Assembly (NCBI GenBank): GCA_002733205.1
Contig: NVUW01000003.1
Coordinates: 1 to 64,000, forward strand
From: Thalassobium sp.
GTDB lineage: Bacteria; Pseudomonadota; Gammaproteobacteria; Pseudomonadales; Oceanobacteraceae
Reading direction: 5' to 3'
Length of the DNA stretch: 64,000 nucleotides
Shown here piece by piece: positions 11,551 to 21,572 of the stretch. Within the stretch, counting starts at the first letter, position 1. The number at the start of each line of letters is the position of its first letter. Position numbers and translations under genes: made by a program. The notes below the pieces were generated by a model that was not told the origin of the DNA, did not search any database, and worked only from the letters and a program-made list of their open reading frames with translations.

Positions 11551-12440
11551 GCTTTGCCTTCGCCGGATTTGGCGTTCAGATCAATCTTGCGCATCAGACC
11601 TTCCTGCGCCACCGAAGCCACCAGCTCGCCCTGTTGGTTAAACAGCTGACCGCGGCAGAAGCCGCGCGCACCACCGGCATTGGGGCTGTCGATGGCGTAC
11701 AGCAGCCACTCATCCATACGCAGCGGACGGTGGAACCAGACGCTGTGATCGAGGCTGGCCACCTGCATATCTTTCTGCGAGACCGACACTGCATGCGGGT
11801 GCAGCGCGGTGGTAATCAGGTTGAAGTCGGAGGCATAGGCCAGCATGGTGGCGTGTACATGCGGGTCATCGCCCATGGGCGCATCGGCCTTCATCCAGGC
11901 GTATTTCACCGGCTCTTTTTTCTGTGGCGCAAAAATATTCACCGGATCGAGCACACGGATTTCAATCGGCTGGTCGGCGGTGTAAATATCGCGTACCCGC
12001 TCCGGGAAGTAATCGCGGAACATGCGCGCCAGCTCGAGCTGCGACGGAATGCCCTCCGGGCCTTTGATGTCCGGCATCGGATTCTGATGGTCAAAGCCCG
12101 CTTCCGGATGCTGAAAGGAACACATCATGGTCAGAATCGCCTTGCCGTTCTGGCTGGCTTTTACCTGACGGGTAGCAAAACTACGGCCGTCGCGCAGCAC
12201 TTCCACTTCAAACTCGACGCTGTCGGTCACGGTACCGGGGCGCAGAAAGTAAGCATGCAAGGAATGCGGTGCCCAATCGCCCTCAGTCAGCGTCTGAATG
12301 GCTGCCGATAAACTCTGCCCCAGCACCTGTCCGCCAAATAAATTACGAAAGCCAAGATCCTGGCTCTGGCCACGGAAGCGGTTAACGCCAATGGCTTCCA
12401 GCTTTAACAGCTCAATCAATTCTGCCAATACATTACTCAT
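11547..12440 (-). CDS. tesB: Acyl-CoA thioesterase II
   Basis: Hydrolyses medium- to long-chain acyl-CoA esters in the cytosol. It is a double-hotdog protein of 297 aa (E. coli TesB has 286). FGGQVLGQSL marks the first domain. The catalytic Asp sits in LAYASDFNL, with DHSVWFHRP and the Gln in SVAQEGLMR in the second. The start at 12440 (MSNVLAEL) is preferred to an upstream frame extension without conservation. It is coupled to the second thioesterase downstream. Confidence 0.94.
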   Translation of the reverse strand: MSNVLAELIELLKLEAIGVNRFRGQSQDLGFRNLFGGQVLGQSLSAAIQTLTEGDWAPHSLHAYFLRPGTVTDSVEFEVEVLRDGRSFATRQVKASQNGKAILTMMCSFQHPEAGFDHQNPMPDIKGPEGIPSQLELARMFRDYFPERVRDIYTADQPIEIRVLDPVNIFAPQKKEPVKYAWMKADAPMGDDPHVHATMLAYASDFNLITTALHPHAVSVSQKDMQVASLDHSVWFHRPLRMDEWLLYAIDSPNAGGARGFCRGQLFNQQGELVASVAQEGLMRKIDLNAKSGEGKA

Positions 12441-12737
12441 AAAAACCCTGCTCTGGCTGGCGGACGCGGGCCGATGCTGCTGCACTCACGCCACCATTTT
12501 CTTATTAAAATCATCGCTGGCCGGCGCTGTTGTTCGGCCTGACCCGCTTATCTCTGTGTAAACACTTTGTACAATACGGAATCACCACTGCGGCACATTG
12601 GCCGGGATGACATCCTGTTGACGAAGCTCTGATTGGATAAACCAATCTTTCACCTGCGCCTTTATCTCACAACACAGCAGCGCAGCCCAGTGCCACATCT
12701 GACAACCAAGCCCGCCACAAGGCCAAAAATGCCACCC
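12441..12737. other. Intergenic region before tesB
   Basis: 297 bases without a convincing gene. On the minus strand TTGTAC followed by GATAAG could form a weak tesB promoter. A 6-bp hairpin with loop ATAAA occurs at 12631-12647 but has no T run. Long frames crossing it on the plus strand are antisense to the hydrolase gene and look spurious. Confidence 0.4.
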
Positions 12738-13556
12738 TCAGTCAGATACAGGCTGACGTTGAACCGCCGACAAAAACGCCATAAACCGGGCCCAGGATTT
12801 CTGATCGGCCTCGGCACGATAATTGGCTCCGCCAAATACCGTAAACGCATGGGGCGCGCCACTGTAGGTGATCATTTCATGGCTGACACCGGCCTCTTCC
12901 AGCTCAGTCGCCAACTGAGCAAACTGGCTCATAGGAATCGCGCTGTCAGCGCTGCCATGCAGAATCAGCAATGGTGCACGGGTAGCGCTGTAAGACTGAC
13001 CTTCCGGGGTTTGCAGACCGCCATGAAATGTTACAAATCCCTGGGCCGCCATACCGGAACGCGCCGCCTCCAGTACGGCGGCACCGCCAAAGCAATAGCC
13101 CATCACCACACGGTTAAGCGGATCTCCGCCCTGCTGCGCGACCTGCGCCAGTGCCGCTGTAAGCCCGGCCTCCATTAAGCGGCGCAACCTGGCACGGTCT
13201 TTATACAACTCACCGGTATGTTGACGGCGATCTTCAATGCGCTCGGGCCTGATCCCCTGGCCGAACAGATCGACAGCAAAAACGTTATATCCGGCGGTAC
13301 TGAGCATCTGCGCCCGCTGCCGCTCGTAATCGGTTAAACCATCCCAGTCATGTACCAGCAAAACCAACGCCGCCTGAGATGCCGAATGGTCGGCCGGTTG
13401 CCAATAACCCTCATAGGCCTTGCCGCCGGACTGATAGACCACCGTTTGCGATGCCGGCGCTGCCAACGCCTGCCCGGCGATCACGCTGCATCCAAGCAGC
13501 GTGCAGATTGTCTTTGCCAAGCGCGGAAATGCGCGGTTTATGCTGCGATAGTTCAT
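12738..13556 (-). CDS. Dienelactone hydrolase family protein, exported
   Basis: A 272-aa alpha/beta hydrolase with a signal peptide (cleavage near QALAAPA). The nucleophile elbow is GYCFGG, so the catalytic residue is Cys as in dienelactone hydrolases. The acid lies in GSADSAIP and the His in GAPHAFT. Export of this class is less common than the cytosolic form. The start at 13556 follows GAGGAG. It is probably a single gene, divergent from trmA. The substrate cannot be told from sequence. Confidence 0.82.
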   Translation of the reverse strand: MNYRSINRAFPRLAKTICTLLGCSVIAGQALAAPASQTVVYQSGGKAYEGYWQPADHSASQAALVLLVHDWDGLTDYERQRAQMLSTAGYNVFAVDLFGQGIRPERIEDRRQHTGELYKDRARLRRLMEAGLTAALAQVAQQGGDPLNRVVMGYCFGGAAVLEAARSGMAAQGFVTFHGGLQTPEGQSYSATRAPLLILHGSADSAIPMSQFAQLATELEEAGVSHEMITYSGAPHAFTVFGGANYRAEADQKSWARFMAFLSAVQRQPVSD

Positions 13557-13671
13557 ACCCTTGCTCCTCAATTAATCATTCCTGTGGCTTCCAGTGTATG
13601 CACGGCCGGTGTAACTGTCGCTCAGCAGCGCTGTGCTTTGGCCTGCGGCACGACAGAAGACGGCTAAAAGA

Positions 13672-13698
13672 TGCACAATGTTGTGCAATCCGTATAAT
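13672..13698 (+). promoter_or_regulatory. trmA promoter with palindromic operator candidate
   Basis: TATAAT at 13693-13698 is a perfect -10 box. The -35 position overlaps the inverted repeat TGCACAA-TG-TTGTGCA (13672-13687), which could be a regulator site. The predicted start is roughly 120 bases before trmA. Confidence 0.5.
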
Positions 13699-13825
13699 AC
13701 GCGGCCTTTTTGCAATGGGATTTCATTGCCGGTAGCGTCGGAACAGACACTACAGGCAGGCCGTTCTATGCGCACAAACCCGATGCACACGACTTCCGCA
13801 CAACCCGATTTCACACAGGCGACCT

Positions 13826-14977
13826 ATGCAACAGCGTGACCCCTACCAGCACCATGTAAACCCCGAGCGTTATGCCGAACTGCTGGAGGTAAAAGCACAG
13901 CGTCTGCGTGATCTGTTTGCCGACTTTAATCCGCCGTCATTGCAGGTACACGCCAGCGCCCCGAGCCACTTCCGCCTGCGCGCAGAATTCCGCCTGTGGC
14001 ACGATGGCGACCGTTGTTTTTACGCCATGTTTGAGCCGGGCGATAAAAGCAAAGTGTATGAAGTGACCGAGTTTCCTATTGCCTCGCGCCTGATTAACGA
14101 GCTGATGGTACGCCTGCTGGATGATATTCAGCCCAACGAATTGCTGCGCCGCAAACTGTTCCAGGTTGAGTTTTTAACCACCTTAAGCGGTGACGCCTTA
14201 ATCACGCTGATTTATCACAAGCCATTAGGGGATGAATGGCGCGCCGAAGCGGAAGCGCTGCAGGCACGGCTGGGTTTCCCGATTGTGGGCCGCTCACGTA
14301 AACAAAAACTGGTGTTAGAGCGCGATTATGTCAACGAAGCCCTGCAGGTGGACGGCAAAACCCTGCACTACCGCCAGATTGAAGGCGGCTTCACCCAGCC
14401 GAATGGCGAGATGAATCAGCAGATGCTGAGCTGGGCCCGTTCTGCCGCCGCCGAGATTAACCATAGTGATAACAACAGCGAGAACAACAGCGAGCCGTCA
14501 TCCGACCTGCTGGAACTGTATTGCGGTAACGGTAATTTCTCCATGGCGCTGGCCGATACCTTTCGTCGCGTACTGGCAACCGAAATATCCAAAACATCGG
14601 TCGCGGCCGCACAGGTCAATATTGCCGACAACCAACTCGACAACGTGGTGATTGCGCGCTTATCCAGCGAAGAGTTTGTGCAGGCACTGCGCGGTGAACG
14701 TACCTTCGAGCGTTTGTCCGGGGTCGATTTAAGCAGCTATGATTTCCGTACTGTACTGGTTGATCCACCCCGTGCCGGTCTGGACGACGAATCGGTCAAA
14801 CAGGTGCAGGGCTACGACAACATTATTTATATTTCCTGCAACCCCAATACGCTGCACGACAACCTGCAGGTGCTGTGCAATACCCACGAGATCAAAGGCT
14901 TTGCCCTGTTTGATCAGTTCCCCTATACCGACCACATCGAAACCGGTGTGATCCTGACCCGGAAAAACCCTCAATGA
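13826..14977 (+). CDS. trmA: tRNA (uracil-54-C5)-methyltransferase
   Basis: Makes ribothymidine at position 54 of tRNA using SAM. Seen: the SAM-binding LELYCGNGNFS, the DPPRAGLD motif, the nucleophile Cys in YISCNPNTL and the base Glu in HIETGVIL. It is 383 aa (E. coli 366). The extra length is largely an Asn/Ser-rich insertion (HSDNNSENNSEPSS) just before the SAM motif. There is no Fe-S cluster Cys motif, which separates it from RlmC/RlmD. It overlaps dbpA by four bases. Confidence 0.97.
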   Translation: MQQRDPYQHHVNPERYAELLEVKAQRLRDLFADFNPPSLQVHASAPSHFRLRAEFRLWHDGDRCFYAMFEPGDKSKVYEVTEFPIASRLINELMVRLLDDIQPNELLRRKLFQVEFLTTLSGDALITLIYHKPLGDEWRAEAEALQARLGFPIVGRSRKQKLVLERDYVNEALQVDGKTLHYRQIEGGFTQPNGEMNQQMLSWARSAAAEINHSDNNSENNSEPSSDLLELYCGNGNFSMALADTFRRVLATEISKTSVAAAQVNIADNQLDNVVIARLSSEEFVQALRGERTFERLSGVDLSSYDFRTVLVDPPRAGLDDESVKQVQGYDNIIYISCNPNTLHDNLQVLCNTHEIKGFALFDQFPYTDHIETGVILTRKNPQ

Positions 14978-16362
14978 ACAGCACCGAATCTTCAGCCTTC
15001 AGTCAGTTAGACCTGCCCGCCAGCCAGCTGGAAAACCTTGAGCGCATGGGGTACACCCAGATGACGCCGGTACAGCAGCAGACACTGCCAGCCGCCCTGG
15101 CCGGGCAGGACATTATTGCTCAGGCAAAAACCGGCAGCGGCAAAACCGCCGCTTTTGGTTTGCCATTATTAAGCAAAATTAATCCGCGCTTTTTTGGTGT
15201 ACAGGCGCTGGTGCTGTGCCCGACCCGTGAACTGAGCACTCAGGTCGCGGAAGAGATCCGTAAGCTGGCGCGCTTTCAGGCCAATATTAAAGTGGTCGTG
15301 CTGTGCGGCGGAATGTCCATTGGCCCGCAAATTGGCTCGCTGGAACACGGCGCGCACATCGTTGTTGGTACTCCGGGGCGGATTAAAGACCACCTGCGCA
15401 AAGAAACGCTGAAAATCGATCAGGTGCAAACCCTGGTGCTGGATGAAGCTGACCGTATGCTCGATATGGGCTTTACCGACGATATTCACCACATTGTGGC
15501 GCACACCCCGGCCAACCGTCAGACGTTACTGTTTTCGGCTACCTACCCGGAAAACATCGGCCAGCTGAGTGCCGAATTTCAGCACAACCCGCTGAATGTA
15601 AAAGTGGAAGCGGTGCATCAGAGCAGCAGCATTGAGCAGCACGTGGTTATCTGCGAGCGCAATGAAAAAGAACAGGCACTGGCGCGGGTATTGAGCCATT
15701 TTGGTATTCAGCAGGCCGTGGTGTTCTGTAATACCAAACAGGCAACCGAAGAAGTCACCCAGATTCTGCGCGATATGGGTTTTATTGCCCTCGCCCTGCA
15801 CGGTGATCTGGAACAGCGTGACCGCGATCAGGTCTATGTGCAGTTCAAACAGAACAGCACCAACTTTCTGGTGGCGACCGATGTTGCCGCCCGTGGTCTG
15901 GATGTCGATGATCTGCCAGCGGTGATTAACTACGAATTACCGCGCGACCCGGAAGTCTATGTACACCGTATCGGCCGTACCGGCCGCGCCGGTAAAGAAG
16001 GTCTGGCGATTTCCATTGCCACCGAACGCGAAGACTACAAACGCGCCGCCATTGCCGAACAACAGGGCCGCGATATTCCGCTGCTGCCAATCAGTGAACT
16101 CAGCGATGTCATGTTGCAGGCTGAAAAACCGGCTAACGTCAGCCTGTGTCTGGCGGCGGGTCGTAAAGATAAACTGCGCCCCGGTGATATTCTTGGTGCC
16201 CTGACCTCCCCCGGTGGTATTGCCGGCAGTGCCGTTGGTAAGATTGAGGTGTTGGATTATGCCGCCTATGTGGCAGTCCAGCGCGATCAGGCCAGAGCTG
16301 CCCTGAACCATTTACAGAAAACCCGCATTAAAGGCCGGGCAATTAAAGTACGCCGGGTATAA
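14974..16362 (+). CDS. dbpA: ATP-dependent RNA helicase DbpA
   Basis: A DEAD-box helicase acting on 23S rRNA during large-subunit assembly. Motifs in order: AKTGSGKT, PTREL, TPGR, DEAD, SAT, ARGLDV and HRIGRTGRAG. The C-terminal about 75 residues (LCLAAGRKDKLRPGDILGAL) form the DbpA-specific RNA-binding domain, which distinguishes it from RhlE or SrmB. It is 462 aa, near the usual 457. It is translationally coupled to trmA, so both RNA-maturation genes are co-expressed. Confidence 0.95.
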   Translation: MNSTESSAFSQLDLPASQLENLERMGYTQMTPVQQQTLPAALAGQDIIAQAKTGSGKTAAFGLPLLSKINPRFFGVQALVLCPTRELSTQVAEEIRKLARFQANIKVVVLCGGMSIGPQIGSLEHGAHIVVGTPGRIKDHLRKETLKIDQVQTLVLDEADRMLDMGFTDDIHHIVAHTPANRQTLLFSATYPENIGQLSAEFQHNPLNVKVEAVHQSSSIEQHVVICERNEKEQALARVLSHFGIQQAVVFCNTKQATEEVTQILRDMGFIALALHGDLEQRDRDQVYVQFKQNSTNFLVATDVAARGLDVDDLPAVINYELPRDPEVYVHRIGRTGRAGKEGLAISIATEREDYKRAAIAEQQGRDIPLLPISELSDVMLQAEKPANVSLCLAAGRKDKLRPGDILGALTSPGGIAGSAVGKIEVLDYAAYVAVQRDQARAALNHLQKTRIKGRAIKVRRV

Positions 16363-16384
16363 TAACGGCGTACGACGGATCAAT

Positions 16385-16412
16385 AAAAACGGCTGCCGAT
16401 GCAGCCGTTTTT
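16385..16412 (+). terminator. Terminator of trmA-dbpA
   Basis: A perfect 12-bp stem (16385-16396 and 16401-16412) around CGAT, ending in a T run. It lies 22 bases after the dbpA stop. Confidence 0.85.
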
Positions 16413-16534
16413 ATTTAGGGCAGCCATCATTCCCCTGCGTATCAATACAATGTTTACCCGCTATAATCCGGTCAATTTCTGTTTAACCGTTCCTCTTAAC
16501 GGTTCCTATTAACAACAGACGATGAATACCATTT

Positions 16535-17170
16535 ATGAATAATGCTATCCAGCCAGCTACCGATGCCGATGTTCCGGCGCTCAGTAAACTGATTAATCTT
16601 TGTTACCGTGGCGGCGAAGCCGGCACTGAATCAGAATTACAGGGCTGGACCTCCGAAGTGGGTCTGGTCTCTGGCCTGCGCATTCAAACAAACGATTTAC
16701 TCACCTTTATCCATCGCCCGGATGTGCATTTCTTCTGCATTAAGAATCATGCAGCCATCATTGCCTGCTTTTCTTTAACTCTCAAAAGCACACAAGCGCT
16801 TTCATCAATAGCGCCTGATACCCAGAGTATCTGCGAATTCGGCAGCTTTGCAGTACATCCATCGTATCAGGCGCAAGGGTTGGGTAAGCAATTACTATCC
16901 TTGGCAGAAGCGTTTGCCCGCAACCAGTTTCACTGCACCGTCATGCAGATGCAGGTACTGTCACCACGCGAAGATTTAATTGCCTATTATCAGCGCCGGG
17001 GTTATCAGTTAACCTCAGCGCATGCACCCTTTCCGAAACATCTGCCCGTTGGAACACCCATTCAGGATGATCTGAATCTGGTGATGATGGAGAAAGACCT
17101 GTCAGCGCCCCATGCGCCTGTTAACACGGATGAAACAGACCCTGATATCAACATTGAACGCGACCGATAA
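16535..17170 (+). CDS. GNAT family N-acetyltransferase
   Basis: A 211-aa acetyltransferase of unknown substrate. The acetyl-CoA loop reads QAQGLGKQLL after the strand FGSFAVHPSY. The last 25 residues are polar and extend past the usual domain. It stands alone between the dbpA terminator and the convergent histidine kinase gene, 20 bases from its end. Confidence 0.8.
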   Translation: MNNAIQPATDADVPALSKLINLCYRGGEAGTESELQGWTSEVGLVSGLRIQTNDLLTFIHRPDVHFFCIKNHAAIIACFSLTLKSTQALSSIAPDTQSICEFGSFAVHPSYQAQGLGKQLLSLAEAFARNQFHCTVMQMQVLSPREDLIAYYQRRGYQLTSAHAPFPKHLPVGTPIQDDLNLVMMEKDLSAPHAPVNTDETDPDINIERDR

Positions 17171-17190
17171 GAACCTGAACCAACGATGAC

Positions 17191-19143
17191 TTAATCCGTG
17201 CTGATCTCGCGCGGAAAAACGATCACAAACGATAATCCGCCTTCTGTCGGTTCTTCTTCACGAATACTGCCATGCAGCAGATGAATCACCCACTGATGGA
17301 CCAGATGTAAGCCCAGACCGGTGGAGCCCTGACCGCGGGCACTGGTCACAAACGGATCAAACAACCGGCCGGCAATATCCGCCCTGACGCCACAGCCATT
17401 ATCGGTTACGTGCAATATTACCTGATTCTGTTCATCAACCTCAGCGCACACTTTTATCTGCCCACCCGTCATGCCTGCAAGACCATGTATCACTGCGTTT
17501 ACAATCAGGTTTTGCAGTATCTGCGAAATAATACCGGGATATCCGCTAAGTCTCAGATCCGCTGCAATATGGGTAACCACGTTCACACCGGAATGATTGA
17601 GCATGGCGTGCAAAGAGCGCAATAAATCATCACACACCTGATGCAAATAAAATTCGACAATTTCGTCACTGGCGCGATCGATTGCCAGACGTTTAAAACT
17701 TTCAACGCGCATTTTTGCCCGCTTCAGGTTTTCATCCAGTAATTTAAGCCCTTCCTGACTGTGCCGGATAAAATCTGTCAGTGCCTGGCGACTTAATCCG
17801 GCATCAACAGCCTTCGTTAATTCTGCCAGATGATTCTCCAGTGTTGACGCCAGCATTAATGCACCGCCTACCGGGGTATTCAGCTCATGGGCAACACCGG
17901 CCACCATCATCCCAAGCGCAGATAATTTACGGGTTTCAACGAGTTCATCCTGCAGAATACGTTGTTCCTGCAAACTGATATCAAGCTTTGCATTGGTGAC
18001 TTCAAGCGCTTCTTTTTCCTGTTGCAATTGTCGGTTAAGCAGGTAACGTTGATGTTGCTGTAATAAATCATGGTGCAGTAAACGGCCACCAAGCAGAACG
18101 ATAACGGCAGCAAGTAATAACCCCGGCCATATCGACTGCCAGTTAATGGCTGACATAAATTCTGCACGGGTCTGTACCATTAAATAAATCCGCGTCGCGC
18201 CATCCTGATTGGATGATTGCCCCAGATTCATTTTCAGTGCACTGACCAGCCGATCAGAAAACATCTCTGCCGATATAACAGGCGTTTCAGTTAAGCGTTG
18301 CCACAATACTGGATCCTGTAAACGCAGGGTGTAATCGTTATGACCGAGGTCATGCCCCCACTCCAGCTCTGTTTGTGAGTGCAATATCCAATAACCATCC
18401 GCATCGGCAATAAATAAGGCTGATTGATCCACTGACAAGGTATGCAGAGATTCCAGCAAACGGCGAAAGTCGTAATTAATCAGCAACAGACCTGGCTGTT
18501 TACCGTCACTCACACCGGTACGGATACCGGCGCGAAGTGTTGGTTGATACGGCCGGACAATGGTTTTATTTTCAACATTCAGATCCAGTCCAGAAAAATA
18601 CACTGCGGGAGGCTCTACCTGCATCGCATCGCGAAAGTAATAGCGGCCGGCTTTATTCTGTAATTCTGAGGGAGACAACTGGCGTACTGAATCGGCGTTA
18701 CTGTCCACACGAACCCGCTCATTTCCCTGAGCATCCAGCCACCGGATCTGCAAAATAGTATCCAACGATTGGGCAAACCCTGAGAATCGTTGCGCCAGAA
18801 GAGCAGTGTTGATCGGTTCTTCTGCTTTCAGCCCCTGGTGAATATCACGATCGTGGTACAGTAATGAAACAATATTACGCACATCGCCCAACTCGCGATT
18901 AAGGTATGCGGAGGCCGAGGTAATAATATAATCGTGCTTCGCATTAAGATCGCGAATATATGACTGCCGCAGTAAATAACTGACAGCGGACGCCGAAACA
19001 AAGGCAATAAACAGCAATAACAAAAGAAGCCGTACGCCCTGTTTTCTCTGTGCCAGCACTGAACAGTATGGAAAAACATCCGCCGCGACAGCAGCCAGAC
19101 CAGAAGCCGTTGCCGAAGATTTCAAGGGTAGGTACGAAGCCAT
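17191..19143 (-). CDS. Membrane sensor histidine kinase with Cache-like periplasmic domain
   Basis: A 650-aa sensor kinase. TM1 is about residues 37-57 and TM2 about 338-353. The periplasmic region between them resembles a double Cache domain, which usually binds small metabolites. A coiled coil follows, then the HisKA box with His419 (GVAHELNTP), N box NLIVNAVIHG, G1 DNGCGV and G2 GSTGLGLHLV. It lacks a receiver domain. The start at 19143 overlaps the REC-EAL gene by 22 bases, so that protein is its likely response partner. Confidence 0.9.
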   Translation of the reverse strand: MASYLPLKSSATASGLAAVAADVFPYCSVLAQRKQGVRLLLLLLFIAFVSASAVSYLLRQSYIRDLNAKHDYIITSASAYLNRELGDVRNIVSLLYHDRDIHQGLKAEEPINTALLAQRFSGFAQSLDTILQIRWLDAQGNERVRVDSNADSVRQLSPSELQNKAGRYYFRDAMQVEPPAVYFSGLDLNVENKTIVRPYQPTLRAGIRTGVSDGKQPGLLLINYDFRRLLESLHTLSVDQSALFIADADGYWILHSQTELEWGHDLGHNDYTLRLQDPVLWQRLTETPVISAEMFSDRLVSALKMNLGQSSNQDGATRIYLMVQTRAEFMSAINWQSIWPGLLLAAVIVLLGGRLLHHDLLQQHQRYLLNRQLQQEKEALEVTNAKLDISLQEQRILQDELVETRKLSALGMMVAGVAHELNTPVGGALMLASTLENHLAELTKAVDAGLSRQALTDFIRHSQEGLKLLDENLKRAKMRVESFKRLAIDRASDEIVEFYLHQVCDDLLRSLHAMLNHSGVNVVTHIAADLRLSGYPGIISQILQNLIVNAVIHGLAGMTGGQIKVCAEVDEQNQVILHVTDNGCGVRADIAGRLFDPFVTSARGQGSTGLGLHLVHQWVIHLLHGSIREEEPTEGGLSFVIVFPREISTD

Positions 19144-21332
19144 GCAATCACATCGTCTACCGTCATTGGCCGGGCAAACAGATAGCCTTGTCCAACAGGA
19201 CAGCCAACCTGGCGCAGCCACTCGCACTGAGCTTCGGTTTCAACACCTTCGGCAACAATATGATAACCAAAGCGCTGGCCTATTTTAGCAACCATATCCA
19301 CCGCATGCCGGTCGTCTTCTGACTCTTCGATGCCACTGACAAAAGAGCGATCTATTTTTAATGTGGTTGCGGGCAGCTTGGTGATATGCGACAGCGATGA
19401 ATAGCCCGTGCCGAAATCGTCAATACTGACTGACATTCCTAATGCCATAAACCGGCGCAGCAATGCATCAAAACCACGATAATCGCTCATTACCTGAGAT
19501 TCGGTAACTTCAATATCGAGCAATAAAGGATTAACCCGATGTTCTTTGACGGCCTGAAAAATTTCCTGAGTGTAGTCGCGGTTATTTAAATCCGATACGC
19601 TGGCATTGAACGATACTGGCAGCTCGAAACCCGCATCGGTTAATTGCTTAACCGCCGCAAAGGTCAGACGAAGAACATGAAGATCCAGGCTGCAAATCAG
19701 CCCTGAGGCTTCAGCCAGAGGGATAAACACATCCGGTGGGATATAATCACCATTACTGTTCCGCCAGCGTACCAACGCTTCGAAACCCGCCACTTTTTTA
19801 CTGACCAGCTCCACTTTAGGCTGCAACATAATAAACAGTTCGTTGTTCTCTAATGCCTGCTGCAACTCCAGCAATTGCAGATGTCTGGCTGTTATTTTTT
19901 CTCGATAGCCCGGGGTGTAACCAATCAGGTTCAGGTTGTAACTCTCTCCCACTGACAGCGTGACTTCAGCCAGATGGAGTGTTTCCTGAGCCGAAGCATC
20001 CTGAAGTAAATTCAGCTCCAGTTTGCAAAATATTAACTGAATATGATGCTGCACACCGGATAGCGTCAGCGATTGTTCAAAAATCTGCAGCAATAATTCA
20101 TCATCAGGCTGAGACTCATGAGTAAAAACCAACGCAAACGTTCCGGCACTGATCGTTGAAAAACAGCTGAATCCAGGCAGCTGTTGCTTTAGTGCCTCAC
20201 TGGTCGCTTTAAGCAAATTGTCACAATAACGCTCACCAAAGGTGATCATAGCATCCTGAAAGCTCTTGATTTTAACCAGCAATAACACACTTTCATGCCG
20301 GTCATCGTCGTTCAGAGAGTCCAGTTCACGCAGTAAACCATTACGGTTTCGAATATTCAGAAGATCGTCGAAATAGGCCAGATGACTGACGCGGTTAAGC
20401 AAAGCTACGTTAGAAAAACCACTGCGTACATTTTCGCTGAATACCCGCAGTAAATTAATATGAGCGGCGGTCAACTCGACAATACCGTCAACCATAACCA
20501 GATACTCCGCCCCATCAATCGCATGGGTATCAAAATAAAGTACCGAATGATCGGGATGAAACTGATGAGATTGAGCAGCGATTGCTGATCGTAACGTTGC
20601 CATTCGCTCATCAGCCGGAATATCGGTAAGGTTTTTCTCAAGCATGTCATGGTAATCACCGGTTGTTGCAATCACCCTGGCATCATTCAATTGCATATTG
20701 CGGAAATGCCCCATGCAAACAATACCATTCACACCAGTACCAATAATGCGGCCAATATTCGTCAGTACTGCCTGAGTCAATAGACCCAATTCCTGTTTAC
20801 TGTGCAGACTACGGGAAGCGTCCAATATCAGCTGCAAACCACGCTGCGCTTTATTCAACTCCATCATGTAGTGCCAGGTGCGCAGATGGCTGCCAATAAC
20901 AGAGTGCAGCTTATCCCTGCTCAGTTCCGCTTTATTCCAGTACTCGTCGATATCGTACTGACGCATGACGTCAGCCTCAGGAGCCACGCCGGGCTGGCCG
21001 GTCAGTAATATGATACGGATGCTTGAGTTACCCAACACTTCGCGCACAGAACTGACCAGACGCAGGCCCGCATCGTCCTGCTCCATAACCACATCCAGCA
21101 ACATGACGGCAATATCATCATGCCTGCTCAATAACTCGGCCGCAGAGGCCGCTGAATTGGCGGTTAATACCTCTACCAGCTGATCTCTGAACATCAGACC
21201 ATTCAGACTGTGCAGCAGCGAGGCCTGATAGACAGGGTCATCCTCAACACTGAGGATCTTCCAGCTGGCAGGAGCTTGTAGCGCGGAGGTTGTACATTCA
21301 TCGTCACTGAATACGAACGCATCATTGGACAT
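19122..21332 (-). CDS. Response regulator with DUF3369, degenerate GGDEF and EAL domains
   Basis: A 736-aa predicted c-di-GMP phosphodiesterase. Order: receiver domain (phospho-acceptor Asp80 in VMLLDVVM), DUF3369 (about 150-300), a GGDEF domain with the signature lost (TISAGTFAL), then EAL. The EAL domain retains FEALVRW, FNASVSDL, DIEVTES, DDFGTG, LKIDRSF and EGVET, so hydrolysis is likely intact. The start at 21332 follows AAGGA. It precedes and overlaps the kinase gene, suggesting a two-component system that lowers c-di-GMP in response to the kinase signal. Confidence 0.9.
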   Translation of the reverse strand: MSNDAFVFSDDECTTSALQAPASWKILSVEDDPVYQASLLHSLNGLMFRDQLVEVLTANSAASAAELLSRHDDIAVMLLDVVMEQDDAGLRLVSSVREVLGNSSIRIILLTGQPGVAPEADVMRQYDIDEYWNKAELSRDKLHSVIGSHLRTWHYMMELNKAQRGLQLILDASRSLHSKQELGLLTQAVLTNIGRIIGTGVNGIVCMGHFRNMQLNDARVIATTGDYHDMLEKNLTDIPADERMATLRSAIAAQSHQFHPDHSVLYFDTHAIDGAEYLVMVDGIVELTAAHINLLRVFSENVRSGFSNVALLNRVSHLAYFDDLLNIRNRNGLLRELDSLNDDDRHESVLLLVKIKSFQDAMITFGERYCDNLLKATSEALKQQLPGFSCFSTISAGTFALVFTHESQPDDELLLQIFEQSLTLSGVQHHIQLIFCKLELNLLQDASAQETLHLAEVTLSVGESYNLNLIGYTPGYREKITARHLQLLELQQALENNELFIMLQPKVELVSKKVAGFEALVRWRNSNGDYIPPDVFIPLAEASGLICSLDLHVLRLTFAAVKQLTDAGFELPVSFNASVSDLNNRDYTQEIFQAVKEHRVNPLLLDIEVTESQVMSDYRGFDALLRRFMALGMSVSIDDFGTGYSSLSHITKLPATTLKIDRSFVSGIEESEDDRHAVDMVAKIGQRFGYHIVAEGVETEAQCEWLRQVGCPVGQGYLFARPMTVDDVIAWLRTYP

Positions 21333-21572
21333 TTGTGAGAAGTTCCTTGTCTCACCAGCCTTAACCAAACAGCGGCCGGATGAAAACTGAGTGTTGGGCT
21401 TTTATATAGTTATAGGTGAGAGCATCGGATGCTGCCATTGATAACAGCTATCAGAAACAGCTTCCTGACTGATTTGCTGATAAATCCAGCAAGAAGTGCA
21501 GATTATCATGTCAATTCACGCCACTGAGGGCGATATTGGGATTTTGAGCTGAAGCGCAGAAGCGGCTGTAAA

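Noticed and set aside
12633..13178. 181-codon frame opposite the dienelactone hydrolase
   Set aside because: Antisense to a gene with complete catalytic motifs; the frame has no domain.
13768..13839. Possible 23-codon leader peptide before trmA
   Set aside because: It overlaps the trmA start in another frame, has no clear ribosome site and no regulatory codon pattern.
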